Below are positions 25,259-35,952 of a DNA stretch of 64,000 nucleotides, in pieces (within the stretch, counting starts at the first letter, position 1; every line of letters starts with the position of its first letter). The notes under the pieces are model-generated. The model made no database searches. It was not told the DNA's origin and was given only the letters and a program-made list of their open reading frames with translations. A program made the translations under genes and the position numbers. The DNA is from Ailanthus altissimus. Lineage: Eukaryota; Streptophyta; Magnoliopsida; Sapindales; Simaroubaceae. Location: assembly GCA_946807835.1 (NCBI GenBank), contig OX327684.1:18128501-18192500 (forward strand), in the 5' to 3' direction.

Positions 25259-26828
25259 ACTAAAGATATAGAGACATTGAATCCTTACATCCAAAAAAGG
25301 GCAATGAAGCATAAGAAGAAAAGAAAGAAGAAGAAAGAGCAACACCTCGATGAAACAAGCAAAGAAAAAGGAAAGGAAGAACCACTTCTCTGGTTTAATA
25401 TTAAAGTCTTTCTGGAGAGACAAAAGGAGAATGCAACAAAAGATATTACCTAAGGTTTAATAGCAAAGATATGGAAGCCAAAAAAGAAGAAAGTCAGCAA
25501 AATCACATACAAGGATGCTTCTATCAGCACCTTTAATTCACCATAATAGAATAGATAGCACCATTAAACCAATGATATTGAATCAAGTGCTTCTTAGGTG
25601 GCAACCAAAGTAATTTTCATTTTTATGTTTGTTTACTTTTTGTTTGGTTACTTTGTTTTATTTTCTTTTTTTTTAGGAATAAAGTAGCAATTCAAACACT
25701 CAAGGAAAAGCAGCATGAGCATTTGCAAGCGTCTAAAGCAAAGGACCGCTTTCACGTCAATATACAACAACGCTACACAGCTTACCACAGAAGTCTGGTA
25801 CTTTTAATTCTTTATTTTTCAACATTGGAGACAATGTTTAATTTAAGTTTTGGGGTGGCAAACATTTTCTGGTGTTTATTTTTGCTGTATAAATTAATTA
25901 GTTGTCTTGCAGGTCAATTATTTTAAGTTTTTATTAGGTTTTTAAGATGATCATTAGTCTATGATAATATATTTTTACAAATCTCTAAGGAATGATAAAT
26001 ACTTGAGAAAATTTTGGTTATCTAAGTTAGGAACAAATTCGACCTTATTTATAATCACCATTTCTTTTCAAACACTTTATAAGCATGACTAGTTATAACT
26101 ACTATTTAGAGATACTTATTCTTTAGGGAGCACCCCACAATCTCAAAGATTGACACTCTAGAACTTGTCTTTAATTATCACTTGAGGCAAAATCCTAGAA
26201 AATGCATAAATAGGGAAATGATATTAGGTCATCTTTGGACTGATTGAGCCTTTTAGCCTACTTTAATTTTATATTTATTCTTAGTACCCTATTTTGAGCC
26301 TAATTACCTATTTTTTGGTTTAACCATATAACAATCTTAAGAATTAAGTTTATTTATCTAGAAATTTACCCATAAAACTATAAACCTTGCATTTACTTAG
26401 AAATACTCTTGCAAGAAAAAGATTGTGGTGATATGAGAAAAATAAAATTTTTGTGGTATTTGTCAATCTAAGTTCATAGGTATTCAAGAAAAAAAAAAGA
26501 GAAAAAAAAGTACCCCCAGCTTAAGAAAAAGAAGAAATTCTTTAAAAACTAAAGGTTAAAAGAAAGATGCAAAACACAATAAGTTTGGAAGAATAGATAA
26601 TACAAGGAAAAAAATGATTAAGAGGTTTCTAGGAAAAATCTAAGTGTTCATGGTGTGACTTAACCTAACTTGTTTATCTTTAGACATGTGATTTTGTACA
26701 TTAGTGGAGAGTGGTAGTAGAGATAAACCTATAGAAGTGTCATTATACAAATCAAATGACGAGACATCATCTTTTATATACAAACTAAAGTATCAAGTAA
26801 ATCAGAGTATCGTTTTAGTTATTGCTTA
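25259..26828 (+). other. post-protease and untranslated 3' region of element D
   Basis: Lysine-rich decayed coding (25259-25440) runs into gtgcttcttaggtggcaacc (about 25588) and a catTGGAGACAATG..agttttggggtgg block (about 25824-25858), both familiar from the region after integrase in Athila/Tat elements. RT, RNase H and integrase are therefore missing between 25258 and about 25580. The rest is AT-rich leader-like DNA with an A-rich run at 26490-26510. It ends at the GCTTA target site of element E. Confidence 0.6.
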
Positions 26829-28403
26829 TGTTTACGCTTAAAATGTAATATGGCTATTATAGTATAGATTGGGGTGTCAATCCTATGAGGAAGCTTTTGA
26901 AAAAATAAGTTAGTGAAATTAAAATATTAAATCAGTCATAAAAGAAAATTTTAACTAATTAGTTTATATGAATGAGATGGAATTATATATGAATTAAAGG
27001 AGAAGTCTTATGATGATGTAAGCAAGGCTTCAAGAATCACAATTATGCTTCGTAAATCTATTTTATACTTTGATTTAATGTTTATAATTCTACTGAAAGT
27101 TTTACATCCCAAACAATCAATCAGAATATATGTAAAATATGGCACATTTAATAATACATGTATTTAATATGACTAAACTTTTTGAAAACATTAACACAAA
27201 TCATGTTTATCTATACAAGTTATCTAAGAACGATAATATATTCTTTTAAAAATACTATAGTAAAAGATTAACTTGAATATCAAACAATTATTGTCTTTAC
27301 ATATTATCTAAGATCAACAATATTTCGATTAACAATATTGCAGTAAAAGATTAACGTGTAAAATAATATAACTAATAACAATTATAATTCAACAAGAATC
27401 ACATAAAGAAAGCATGACTGAATATATATGAAACATGAGAATTATAACCTCTAAATTATAGAAAAATAATAGATAAGAGTTTAGACACAAACAAACTTAC
27501 AAATATTTGTAGCTCTTGACAAAGATTCAAAATATAGAAGTAAATTTATTACACATAAAAGTTTATCTCTTGCCTTACCGAGAACTCTATCTTAGTTTAC
27601 TATATATGGTAAAAAGAAATTGTATGAGAGAATCGTATATCATTGAAAAACATCCATTAGCCTTCTAAGGGTGTCCTTATATAGGCAATAAATGAAATCA
27701 TATTTAGTGTGACTTCAATCTTAAATAATTTAAGCTACCCACTCCTTCATCTAATTACTATACCTTTTTGATAATGTAAATGATTGATGTAGCCTTTTTG
27801 CTATTCATAAAAGTTGTAGTATTTTGTCTCTTATTTCCATAGTCACAAGGTTCGTTCAATTTGGATGAGTATCTAATGAGATATAGATAAAATATCAAAG
27901 ATAGGTCATATTTTGGCTAACAACCTTTTTACCAATTTGTAATACAATTAGGTCCATGATAACAACTGATTTGGACTTTACTATCAACATAAGAGTTGTC
28001 GATAATTAAGTCAGTATTTTATAGCTTTAAGAATCATATCGATTGGGTACATATTTTTTGAAATATAGTCTAAATACGTGAGGTGGGTTAAGCTGAGTGG
28101 AAGTTATAATCCAATTCTATTGTATCCTAATTTTGGCCCATTAAATATTAGATTTGGCTTTTTAATTATTCTTCAAGTTTGTGTAAGCTTGAGTCATGTT
28201 ACTCAAGGTTTAAGAATTTATTTATTTTAATTTCTACATTGAGAGTTACATCTATTTTACTCAAACCTATGTAAATAATATTCATTAATCACAATTTAAG
28301 GACAACACTTTATTTCAATCCTAAAAATATAAAAATGCTAAAATTGGTGACATTAAATGATAACTAAATCTCTTAACAAATATGCATTTTAATATGTTTA
28401 TCA
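26829..28403 (-). repeat. 3' LTR of element E
   Basis: On the plus strand it reads TGTTTACGCTTAAAATG to TGTTTATCA, 1575 bp. It is parallel to 18599-20162, the outer parts of 35341-39721, and 62088-63660. The internal 80-bp-period repeat with caatattgcagtaaaag is present at about 27220-27355. Confidence 0.92.
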
Positions 28404-28420
28404 CAGCCCTCAACCAGCTT
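28404..28420 (-). promoter_or_regulatory. polypurine tract of element E
   Basis: On the minus strand the bases next to the 3' LTR read aagctggttgagggctg, directly before TGATAAAC. The second element reads ggttgggggcta at the same place (63661-63677). This is the expected plus-strand primer position. Confidence 0.7.
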
Positions 28421-29469
28421 ATTGCTAGTCTCTAGCAATTCAAGTGTAAATAAAATATGCAAAACTAAGTATTTCAAACAAAAAGTCTGTTCAAGATCAC
28501 TGTAGCTATTATGATTTTTTTTCAATTATAACTTTCAAAATTGTGTGTGTGTGAACTAAACCGTAACCTTCTTACCAAAAATCACAACATATATAGCCTT
28601 GAGAATTTCTCTAAGTAAATGCCTTAACTCCCTATCCGCACAAGTGTATGACTGTTTAAAAGGTTAGGATTTCACTCATGAAATTAAAAAATAAGAAAGC
28701 ACTCAAGAAAAAAAGTCAATTTTAAGGATAGACATGCAAACTAAAATTCATCCAAAGATAGGAAAATAAATTGTTTAGAAATCAATTATTTTTAACATGC
28801 ACCAGCTCTAAGACTTTAATTGTCTTGTGAGAATAGTACAAATGTAGTTTGGTGAGAAAACATACTTACAAAATATTTGTCTTCTAAAATTTAATGAAGA
28901 CTTTATTAAACTGAATTGATTCTTCCTTTAATTTCTCTATTTTTTTTTTGGTATTTTTCTTTTTTTATTTTTTTTTATTTTCTTTTAGAATACAAGGAAG
29001 CATTACAAAATTTAAAAAAAAAATTATTTTCTCACTAAGATATACTATACATAATTTAAAATTTTGCTTTAAATCATCCTTCAGTTATGTAACCAACTTA
29101 TTCGTTAATTCAAATAATATCATTCTAAATAAAAAAAGTAACCAATTCAAAAGATCAATAAAAATTTGTAAGTTGTTTTCTCAACCTTTTCACTTACTCA
29201 CAAAAGATATGTGAGATTAAAAAATATATACTTAAATATAAAAATTCTCTTGACTATATAAATTAAATCACCCATCTTACCACAAGGCTTAGCATTGTGC
29301 TCAAAATATTTCGAAAGTCATTCTTTATTAACCTAAATAGAAATAGTAACTCAAACCAAATAACTTTGAAATCATACCTAGATAGAAAAGTAAATTCCTT
29401 TATACAAGAATTACCAAGACTATATGCAATAAACAATAATGCATGAAATAAAAAACAAAATAACAAGTT

Positions 29470-29590
29470 AGTTAAAATGCGTTTCAAAAGTTAGAAAAAA
29501 AAAACTCTTTACTCTGCCATTCTTAATCTAATTTAACCTAAAATGCGTCTGAAGAGTTCAAAAATGAACTCTTTACTCTGCCATTTTAAT
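29470..29590 (+). repeat. two-copy direct repeat in element E 3' region
   Basis: The phrase aaaatgcgt..caaaag/gagtt..ctctttactctgccatt occurs at about 29475-29521 and 29539-29585, a 64-bp period. It lies in noncoding DNA between the LOG copy and the 3' LTR. The small minus-strand ORF 29263-29487 has no domain and is not called. Confidence 0.7.
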
Positions 29591-29817
29591 CAAATAGGTA
29601 TGTCGGACCCCATCATTTTTTTTTATAGACTACAACTTATGTCTACTATCCTCCCCACCAAAACTAGATGAAACATTATCCTTAATATTTAAATAGAAAA
29701 AGATAAAGTATAGGAGACATTATTTGAAATGCCAGCTATTTAAAAAAAAAAAAAACCTGAGAGACACTTTAGCAAATATAAACTAAAATGATGATGTTAA
29801 TAAACAAAAAAAAAAGC

Positions 29818-30465
29818 TTACAAACAAAGTGTCAGATTTAATTCTCGCTTGTTGTAGCCCACTAACCAATCGATCTGTGTTATTGCCGAGTCAGGTTCAT
29901 AGGTAACTATTTATAATTTGTCAATCAATTCATCCGCATTAGTAGCAAAAACGATGATTTGTCGCGCCAATTATGAAATAAGTTTCGATTCCATAGCTTG
30001 ATCAAGAAAGCAGAGTAAGCAATCAAAATAATTATTAACATTCAACAAACCTATGGGTTTTTGGTAGATATTCAATTGGGTCCAAGAGGCAATTTGAAAA
30101 TTTTCTTCCAAGGTACCAAAACCACCTGGTAAAGCAATAAAAGTGTTTGCATAGTAAAATATTCTAGCTAGACGTTCATGCATGGATGAGACTCATAATT
30201 CTTCCCCTATTATTTTTTCAGTCAGGCTTCCCATGGCTAAAGCTATAGGAATAATACCTAAAACTTGACTTCCTCTTAAATATGCAGCTGTTAACACACA
30301 CCCTATTAACTCAAGGTTGCCCCCTCCATATATCAAATGAAATTTTCTTATAGCTAATACCTTTTTCTAATTTATTTGTTGCCGTATAAACACTTTATTA
30401 TTTTCAAGACTAGATCCATAAAATACACATATATTTCAAAATCATCACACTGAGGTTTTCTCCAT
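29818..30465 (-). pseudogene. LOG-family cytokinin riboside monophosphate phosphoribohydrolase, intronless copy inside element E
   Basis: LOG enzymes cleave cytokinin riboside 5'-monophosphates to active free-base cytokinins in the cytosol. One uninterrupted frame of 216 codons covers the family from start to end: ICVFYGSS (residues about 11-18), LIYGGG (about 49-54), QVLGIIPIAL (about 71-80), SSMHERLA (about 93-100), then the intact PGGFGTLEE signature (about 113-121) and [13 protein letters not shown]. Length fits plant LOGs. There are seven in-frame stops (three near residues 7-10, then in IN*KK, EEL*VSS, LIS*LARQ and DKL*IV) but no frameshift. Plant LOG genes normally have several introns and none are seen here, so this is a cDNA-derived copy. 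It lies in pol sense after integrase. It is not functional. Confidence 0.9.
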
Positions 30466-30714
30466 ATCTACACACACATTTATCTCAATATATGAAAATG
30501 AAGAAAATGAGGTGTTGTATTTATAGAGTACCAAATGATAACAACAATTTTGGTAACCCGATAATTTGTCAAAAGAGATTTAAAAATGAAACACAAAAAT
30601 TTAAAGATAATGACCCATATGCATTATTTAACTGAATGATTTAAATTTAAGACATCCATATAGGTAGCCTTTTATTCATAAAATAAAATTAAAAAAATGT
30701 TTGAAATTAAGACG

Positions 30715-31430
30715 CACACATATGTACAGGTAGTTATGATGTGTCTCACATCTTCCTCTAGTTTTACGTCCAGTAATGGCTTAAACACCCTCTATGGGTT
30801 GGGGATAAACTCTCTATTCAATTTTTTTATAAATTGGCAAATAGGGTTTTTTAGAGTCAAATTTTTGAGACTATATCGTTGATGTTCATTTTTGAATTTA
30901 TTCCATAAATTGAAAAGTTCACACTGCACAAGCCCATAAGGATGTGTCTCAAAAGTCAATAGGGTATCATCTAAAGACTCCTTACTCAGTCCATTCTTAA
31001 TGAACTAAATTTTATCTTCTTAATTTCTACATGCAAATCCTAAAGAACGACAACTCCGGTTACGTTTCCATCGAGCACATTTATGACAAACTTGTAACCT
31101 TTTTAATCTTTACCTTTTGTCATAAGAGCTTCTACAAGACCAAGCATAAAAGAAAAAAAATCATTTATAGATTTACTAGATAATCAAACATTGGCTTCGA
31201 TTAACCAACAAATATCCACAAGGATATTCTTCAACATTAATAGCCTGAGTCTTTCACACTATACTTTGTAAATCTTAATTAGAGCTTTTTGTGGTAATAA
31301 AGGAAAGCGTTTTTTAAGGTTGATAAGAATGCTATCTATTTTGAAAGAAAGTGAAAAAGAAAAGAGATGAATGCATGATTTAAGGGACAGTTTTTAGAAA
31401 TAATAGTCACGGAGTACTGTATCCGCCACT
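30715..31430 (-). pseudogene. unidentified decayed reading frame in element E, possible captured gene or env-position ORF
   Basis: Two overlapping minus-strand stretches look protein-like. One, ending near 30980, includes NDFFSFMLGLVEALMTKGKD and KFVINVLDGNVTGVVVL with few stops. The other, about 31005-30715 in another frame, includes PYGLVQCELFNLWNKFKNEH and KNPICQFIKKLNREFIPNP with one stop. I do not recognise the family. No signal peptide, membrane segment or zinc-binding pattern is evident. It sits between integrase and the LOG copy, where Athila elements may carry an env-like ORF and where captured host sequence is also possible. Confidence 0.45.
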
Positions 31431-31579
31431 TGACCGGGAAACAAAATCACACTGAAGAAAAAAGAAAAAGAAGAAAATAAAATAAAATAAAATATGAAAG
31501 AAAATAAAAGCAAAAATAAAAAGTCAAAATATAAAATATAAAATATGGTATAGAGAGATTGAACCTAATCAAGTATAAT

Positions 31580-32656
31580 AGACATGATCCATAAGAGGGA
31601 TCTCATCTAGGTACATATAGTGATCTACTCTTTCCACATAACTTTTCAACCGCTATCCTTTCACTTTAAAAATTTGCCCATCAGTGAGGTCCTCGATCTC
31701 AATAGCACTATTAGGAAAAACTTACTTATTTCAATTGGACCAGTCCATCGAGATCTTAACTTTTCAGGGTGTAAATGCAAGTGAGAATTGTAAAGATAAA
31801 CCTATTGATTTAGATCGAAGTATTTTCTTGAGATCTGTTTGTCATGAGCTGATTTCATTTTGGCTTTGTAAATCTTAGAGTTGTCATATCATCATTTTGC
31901 AGCTCTTCTATTTATGACAATTGTAACTTTTTTAAAAAAACCTGCAGTGCTCAAATCAAAGTTGAGGGCTTTGAAAGCCCAATAAGCTTTATGCTCTAAC
32001 TTAATAGGTAAATAGCAAGCTTTCCCAAAGACAAGTCAATATGGAGACATACCTAAGATAGTTTTGTAAGTAGTACAGTATGCCCATAATACATCAAAAA
32101 TGCTTAGAGACCAATCTTTGTGATTCGGGTTAACTATCTTTTCTAAAATCTATTTAACCTTTCTATTTGTTAGCTCAGCTTTTAATTTGTTTGTAAATGG
32201 TATGCAAGGAAAACTTTATGAAGGACACCATACCTACGCATCAAAGCTTAAAAAAATGATTACAGAAATGTGTTCCTTGGTCACTAATGATGACATGTGG
32301 TACACCATATCTAGATAACACATTTCTTTTAAGAATTTTACCACAACTGTGTTATCATTAGTATGACAAGCTACAGCTTCCACCCATTTTGATACATAGT
32401 CAATAGTTAGAAAGATGTAAAGGTAGCCAAAAGATTAGGGAAAATGACCTATAAAATCAATACCTCAACAATCAAATATCTCGATAACAAGAATAGAGTT
32501 AAGAGGCATCATATGTCTTTCAGATACAGTACCTAACTTTTGACATCTTTCACAGGAATAATAAAAATTATTAATGTCTTTGAACAAAATGGGCCAGTAA
32601 AAACCTACTATAAAATTATCGTAGCTGTCTTTTTCACAAAAAAATAACCTCCACAA
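31580..32656 (-). pseudogene. gypsy integrase of element E (broken)
   Basis: The zinc-binding and core parts are visible: GFYWPILFKDINNFYYSCERCQ (HHCC finger, first part) followed by SERHMMPLNSILVIEIFD at about 32465-32610, then GIDFIGHFP and DYVSKWVEAVA at about 32370-32460, and C-terminal blocks AYCTTYKTILGMSPY with LVFGKACYLPIKLEHKAYWA at about 31960-32080. The 5' finger histidines lie in another frame. Multiple stops follow. This matches the Athila/Tat integrase (MPLN.ILEVEIFD). It is inactive. Confidence 0.85.
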
Positions 32657-32899
32657 GCAATATTATGGGAAAAATTTAAGACACTACCAACTTTACTTTC
32701 AGGAATGCAACGTCTCATAATTTAGTCAGGGCAATATTTGAAAAGATACAGATCATCTCAATAAAAATTATGAACCTCAACCAAAAACTTACTCTTATCT
32801 TGTGCACTCTAGTTAGATGAAACTTCACAACAAACTAAATAAGTTACGATATGTGCATACCAAGGTACTTGACTTCTAGTGAAAAGATGTTCATTAGGG

Positions 32900-34468
32900 A
32901 AATCATTTTAAATGGGTGGAACATCAATTAAGTCAATGAACTCAAGGCGGGATAAATGATTAACAACGATATTTTCAACGCCCTTCTTGTCTTTAATGGT
33001 TATATCAAATTCTTGCAAAAGAAGAATCCACCTAATTAAATAGGCTTTAGCATCTTTCTTAGAAAGAAGGTACTTAAGGGCCGCGTGTTTAGTAAAAACA
33101 ATAATAGGTGAACCAATCAAATAAGAACGAAATTTATCCAAGGCAAAAACAACAGCTAATAGTTCTTTTTTAGTAGTAGAGTAATTCATTTGACCATCAT
33201 TAAAAGTTCTATTAGCATAATAGACGACAAAGGGTTTGTCCTCTATTTGTTGCCTAAAAACTGCTCCTACAGCATAATTACTTGCATCACATATAATCTC
33301 AAATAGAAGGTTCAAATCTGGTAGTTGCATGCTAAGAGCGGTGGTGAGTTTGTCAATAAGTGTTCACAATACCTCATCACACTTTTGTGTCTATGTGAAT
33401 TCAACATCTTTTAGCAGAATGTTACACAATGGTCTAGATATGGCAAAAAAATATTTATATAAACCTCTTGTGAAAGCCAACGTGCCAGAAAAAAATTTGA
33501 CAACTTTTACCATTTTGGGTGTAGGTAATTTAGATATTAATTCAATGTTGACCTTATCAACCTCTATCCCTTTTTCAGATACAATATGACCTAAAACGAT
33601 TCCCAAAGATACCATGAAATGATATTTCTCCTAGTTTAGCATAAGTCTTTTTCTTCACACTTACTCAAAACAGCTTTTAAGTTAAGTAGATATGAATTAA
33701 AATAATCACCAAAAACAGTCAAATCATCCATAAAAACTTCCATACATTTTTCAACCATATCAGAGAAAATACTCAGCATACAACATTGAAAAGTAGCTGG
33801 TGCTAAAATGGCATTCTACGAAAGCATAAGTACCAAAAGGGCAAGTAATAGTGGTTTTTTTCTTGATTTTCTATAGTTATCTTAATCTAGTAATATCTTG
33901 AATACACATCAAGAAAGCAATAAAATGGATGTCCAGCTATACGTTCTAAAATTTGGTCAATATAAGGTAATGGAAAATAGTCTTTTCTAGTGGTTGTATT
34001 TAATTTTTTATAATCAATGCACATTCACCAACCACTTACTACCCTAGTTGGAACAGGTACCTCATTCTTATTTTCTACAACAGTGTCCCTAAATTTTTTA
34101 TGAACTACTTGAGTTGGACTTATCCATTGACTATCAAAATTGGGTAGATTATACCTGCATCTAATAGTTTCAAAAACCTCTTTCTTCACTACTTCTTTCT
34201 TTGTTGGGTTAAGTCTTCTTTGGGGGTCCCTACGGGATTGGGCAACTTTCTCTAAATGAAATCTATGAGAGCATATCAATGGAGAAGTATATTTAATATC
34301 AGCTATGGTCCAACCTAGTTCTTTTAACAATTTTATCAATATTTTCTCTTGTTCAGCACTAAGTTCATAAGCAATGATGATAGAAAAGGTATCATCTGGT
34401 CCTAAGAATACGTGTTTTAAACCTTTGAACAGTGGAAAAAGCTCAACTTGTAGTGTCTCGAGGTTCAA
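32900..34468 (-). pseudogene. gypsy reverse transcriptase and RNase H of element E (broken)
   Basis: Three open stretches line up end to end. 34468-34025 (147 codons) is the pre-RT linker and RT start (LNLETLQVELFPLFKGLKH, then GWTIADIK, QRRLNPTKKEVVKKEV and SQWISPTQVV). 34020-33620 holds CIDYKKLN, ILERIAGHPFYCFLD and an FMDD active site at 33724-33735. 33615-33391 (GIVLGHIVSEKGIEVDK) and 33330-32908 hold the RT thumb and RNase H ([15 protein letters not shown], then [17 protein letters not shown], with the usual TDH changed to TKH). Frameshifts separate the parts. Confidence 0.9.
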
Positions 34469-34469
34469 T

Positions 34470-35150
34470 GATTTTGGTCTCTCCCTTTCTTATGGCAACT
34501 CTTTAAAGCGTGGCTGCCAAGATTAAGTCTTTTATCCTGTGAGTTAAAAAGACTAAACACATCAGTTGTTTCATCAGGATAATGTAATTCTTCAAAATTA
34601 AGATTAAAGAGGTTTTCTAAAGAATCAAAGCCATGGTTTATATAAGCTTCCTCTGCTACATGTGTGTCATCATATATGAATGATAGTATTCGTCTTCCTC
34701 TTGTGGTTGCTTGTCAATATGGAAGATATTCACCTTAAGAGTCATATTCTCAAAAGATAATTTCATTAGACCATTTCTGCAATTAATAAGAGCATTAGTA
34801 GTGGCAATAAAAGGTCATTTTAAAATAAGAGAGATTTTAGACTCCATGTTAACCAAAAAATGAGTATCTAAAACAAAAAAATTAATAGTGTAGTAAAATT
34901 TATCAATTTGTAACAAAACATCTTTTATTATTCCTCGTGATTTCTTGGTTGATTAGTCAACTAATTGTAGGACTACAGATGTAGGTTTAAACTCACCAAG
35001 TCTCAATTACAAGTAAATAGAATAAGGCATCAAATTTACACTTGCTCCTAAGTCCAACAAAGCTTGGTCAAACTCAAGCTTGACCAAATTCATGTGTACA
35101 AAGCTTGACCAAACTTACTCCTAAGTCCAACAAGGCATCAAATTTCTAAC
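34470..35150 (-). pseudogene. gypsy protease region of element E, gag absent
   Basis: Minus-strand text reads SVNLMPYSIYL, LGEFKPTSVVLQLVD, GIIKDVLLQIDKFYYTINF and then NALINCRNGLMKLSFENMTLK, the Athila/Tat protease domain and its downstream spacer. It has several stops. Only about 190 bp separate this from the PBS, so gag is deleted. The 35040-35170 stretch has a short local duplication (the caaatttacacttgctcctaagtccaacaa words recur). Confidence 0.75.
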
Positions 35151-35315
35151 TGCATCAAATTTACACTTGCTCCTAGGTGGTAGAACCAACCATGAACAAT
35201 AAAATAAATTACAACAAAGGAAATAAATTTAAAAACTAAAATTTTACAAAGAAAGGTAAATGTACAAAGTTACCACTTTAGTATTGATAAACACAACCTA
35301 CTTTCACTTAATGTG

Positions 35316-35336
35316 CCTCCCCAGCAATGGCGCTAA
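35316..35336 (-). promoter_or_regulatory. primer-binding site of element E
   Basis: Just inside the 5' LTR the minus strand reads TAGCGCCATTGCTGGGGA, close to the TGGCGCCGTTGCCGGGGA primer site known for Athila/Tat elements. This supports both the clade and the 5' end assignment. Confidence 0.8.
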
Positions 35337-35952
35337 ATTTTATTTACGCTCAAAATTTAATATGACTATCGTAATATAGATTGAGGTGTCGATCCCACGA
35401 GGAAACTTTTGACAAAATAGGTTTGTGAAATAAAGTATCAAAATAGTCACAAAGGAGAAATAGGTTTGTGAAATAAAAATATTAAAACAGTCACAAATGA
35501 GAAAATTAACTAATTGGTTTACATGAATGAGATAGAATTGTATATGAATTAAAGGAGAAGTCTTATGATGATGTAAGTAAGGTTTCAAGAATCACAATTA
35601 TGCTCTGTAAATCTATTCTATACTTTGATTCAATGTTTATAACTCAATTGAAAGTTTTACATCCCAAACAATTAATTGAAAGATATATAAAATATAGCAC
35701 ATTTGATAATGTATGTATTTGATATGACTAAATTCTTTGCAAACATTAACACAAACCATGTTCATTTATACAAGTTATCTACGATCAACAATATATCATT
35801 TTGACAATATTGCAGTAAAAGATCAACTTGAATCTCAAATAATTATTATCTTTACATGTTATCTAAGATTGATAATATTGCAGTAAAAGACTGACGTGTA
35901 AAACAATGTAACAAATAATAATTATAATTCAACAAGAATCACATAAAGAAAG

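Noticed and set aside
24979..25423. Two minus-strand ORFs of 91 and 107 codons
   Set aside because: They are antisense shadows of the gypsy protease frame.
29971..30183. A functional LOG gene on the minus strand
   Set aside because: The frame has seven stop codons and the open part covers only about a third of the protein. I also looked for a poly(A) tail after its stop; the adjacent homopolymer is T on the sense strand, so it is no retrocopy tail.
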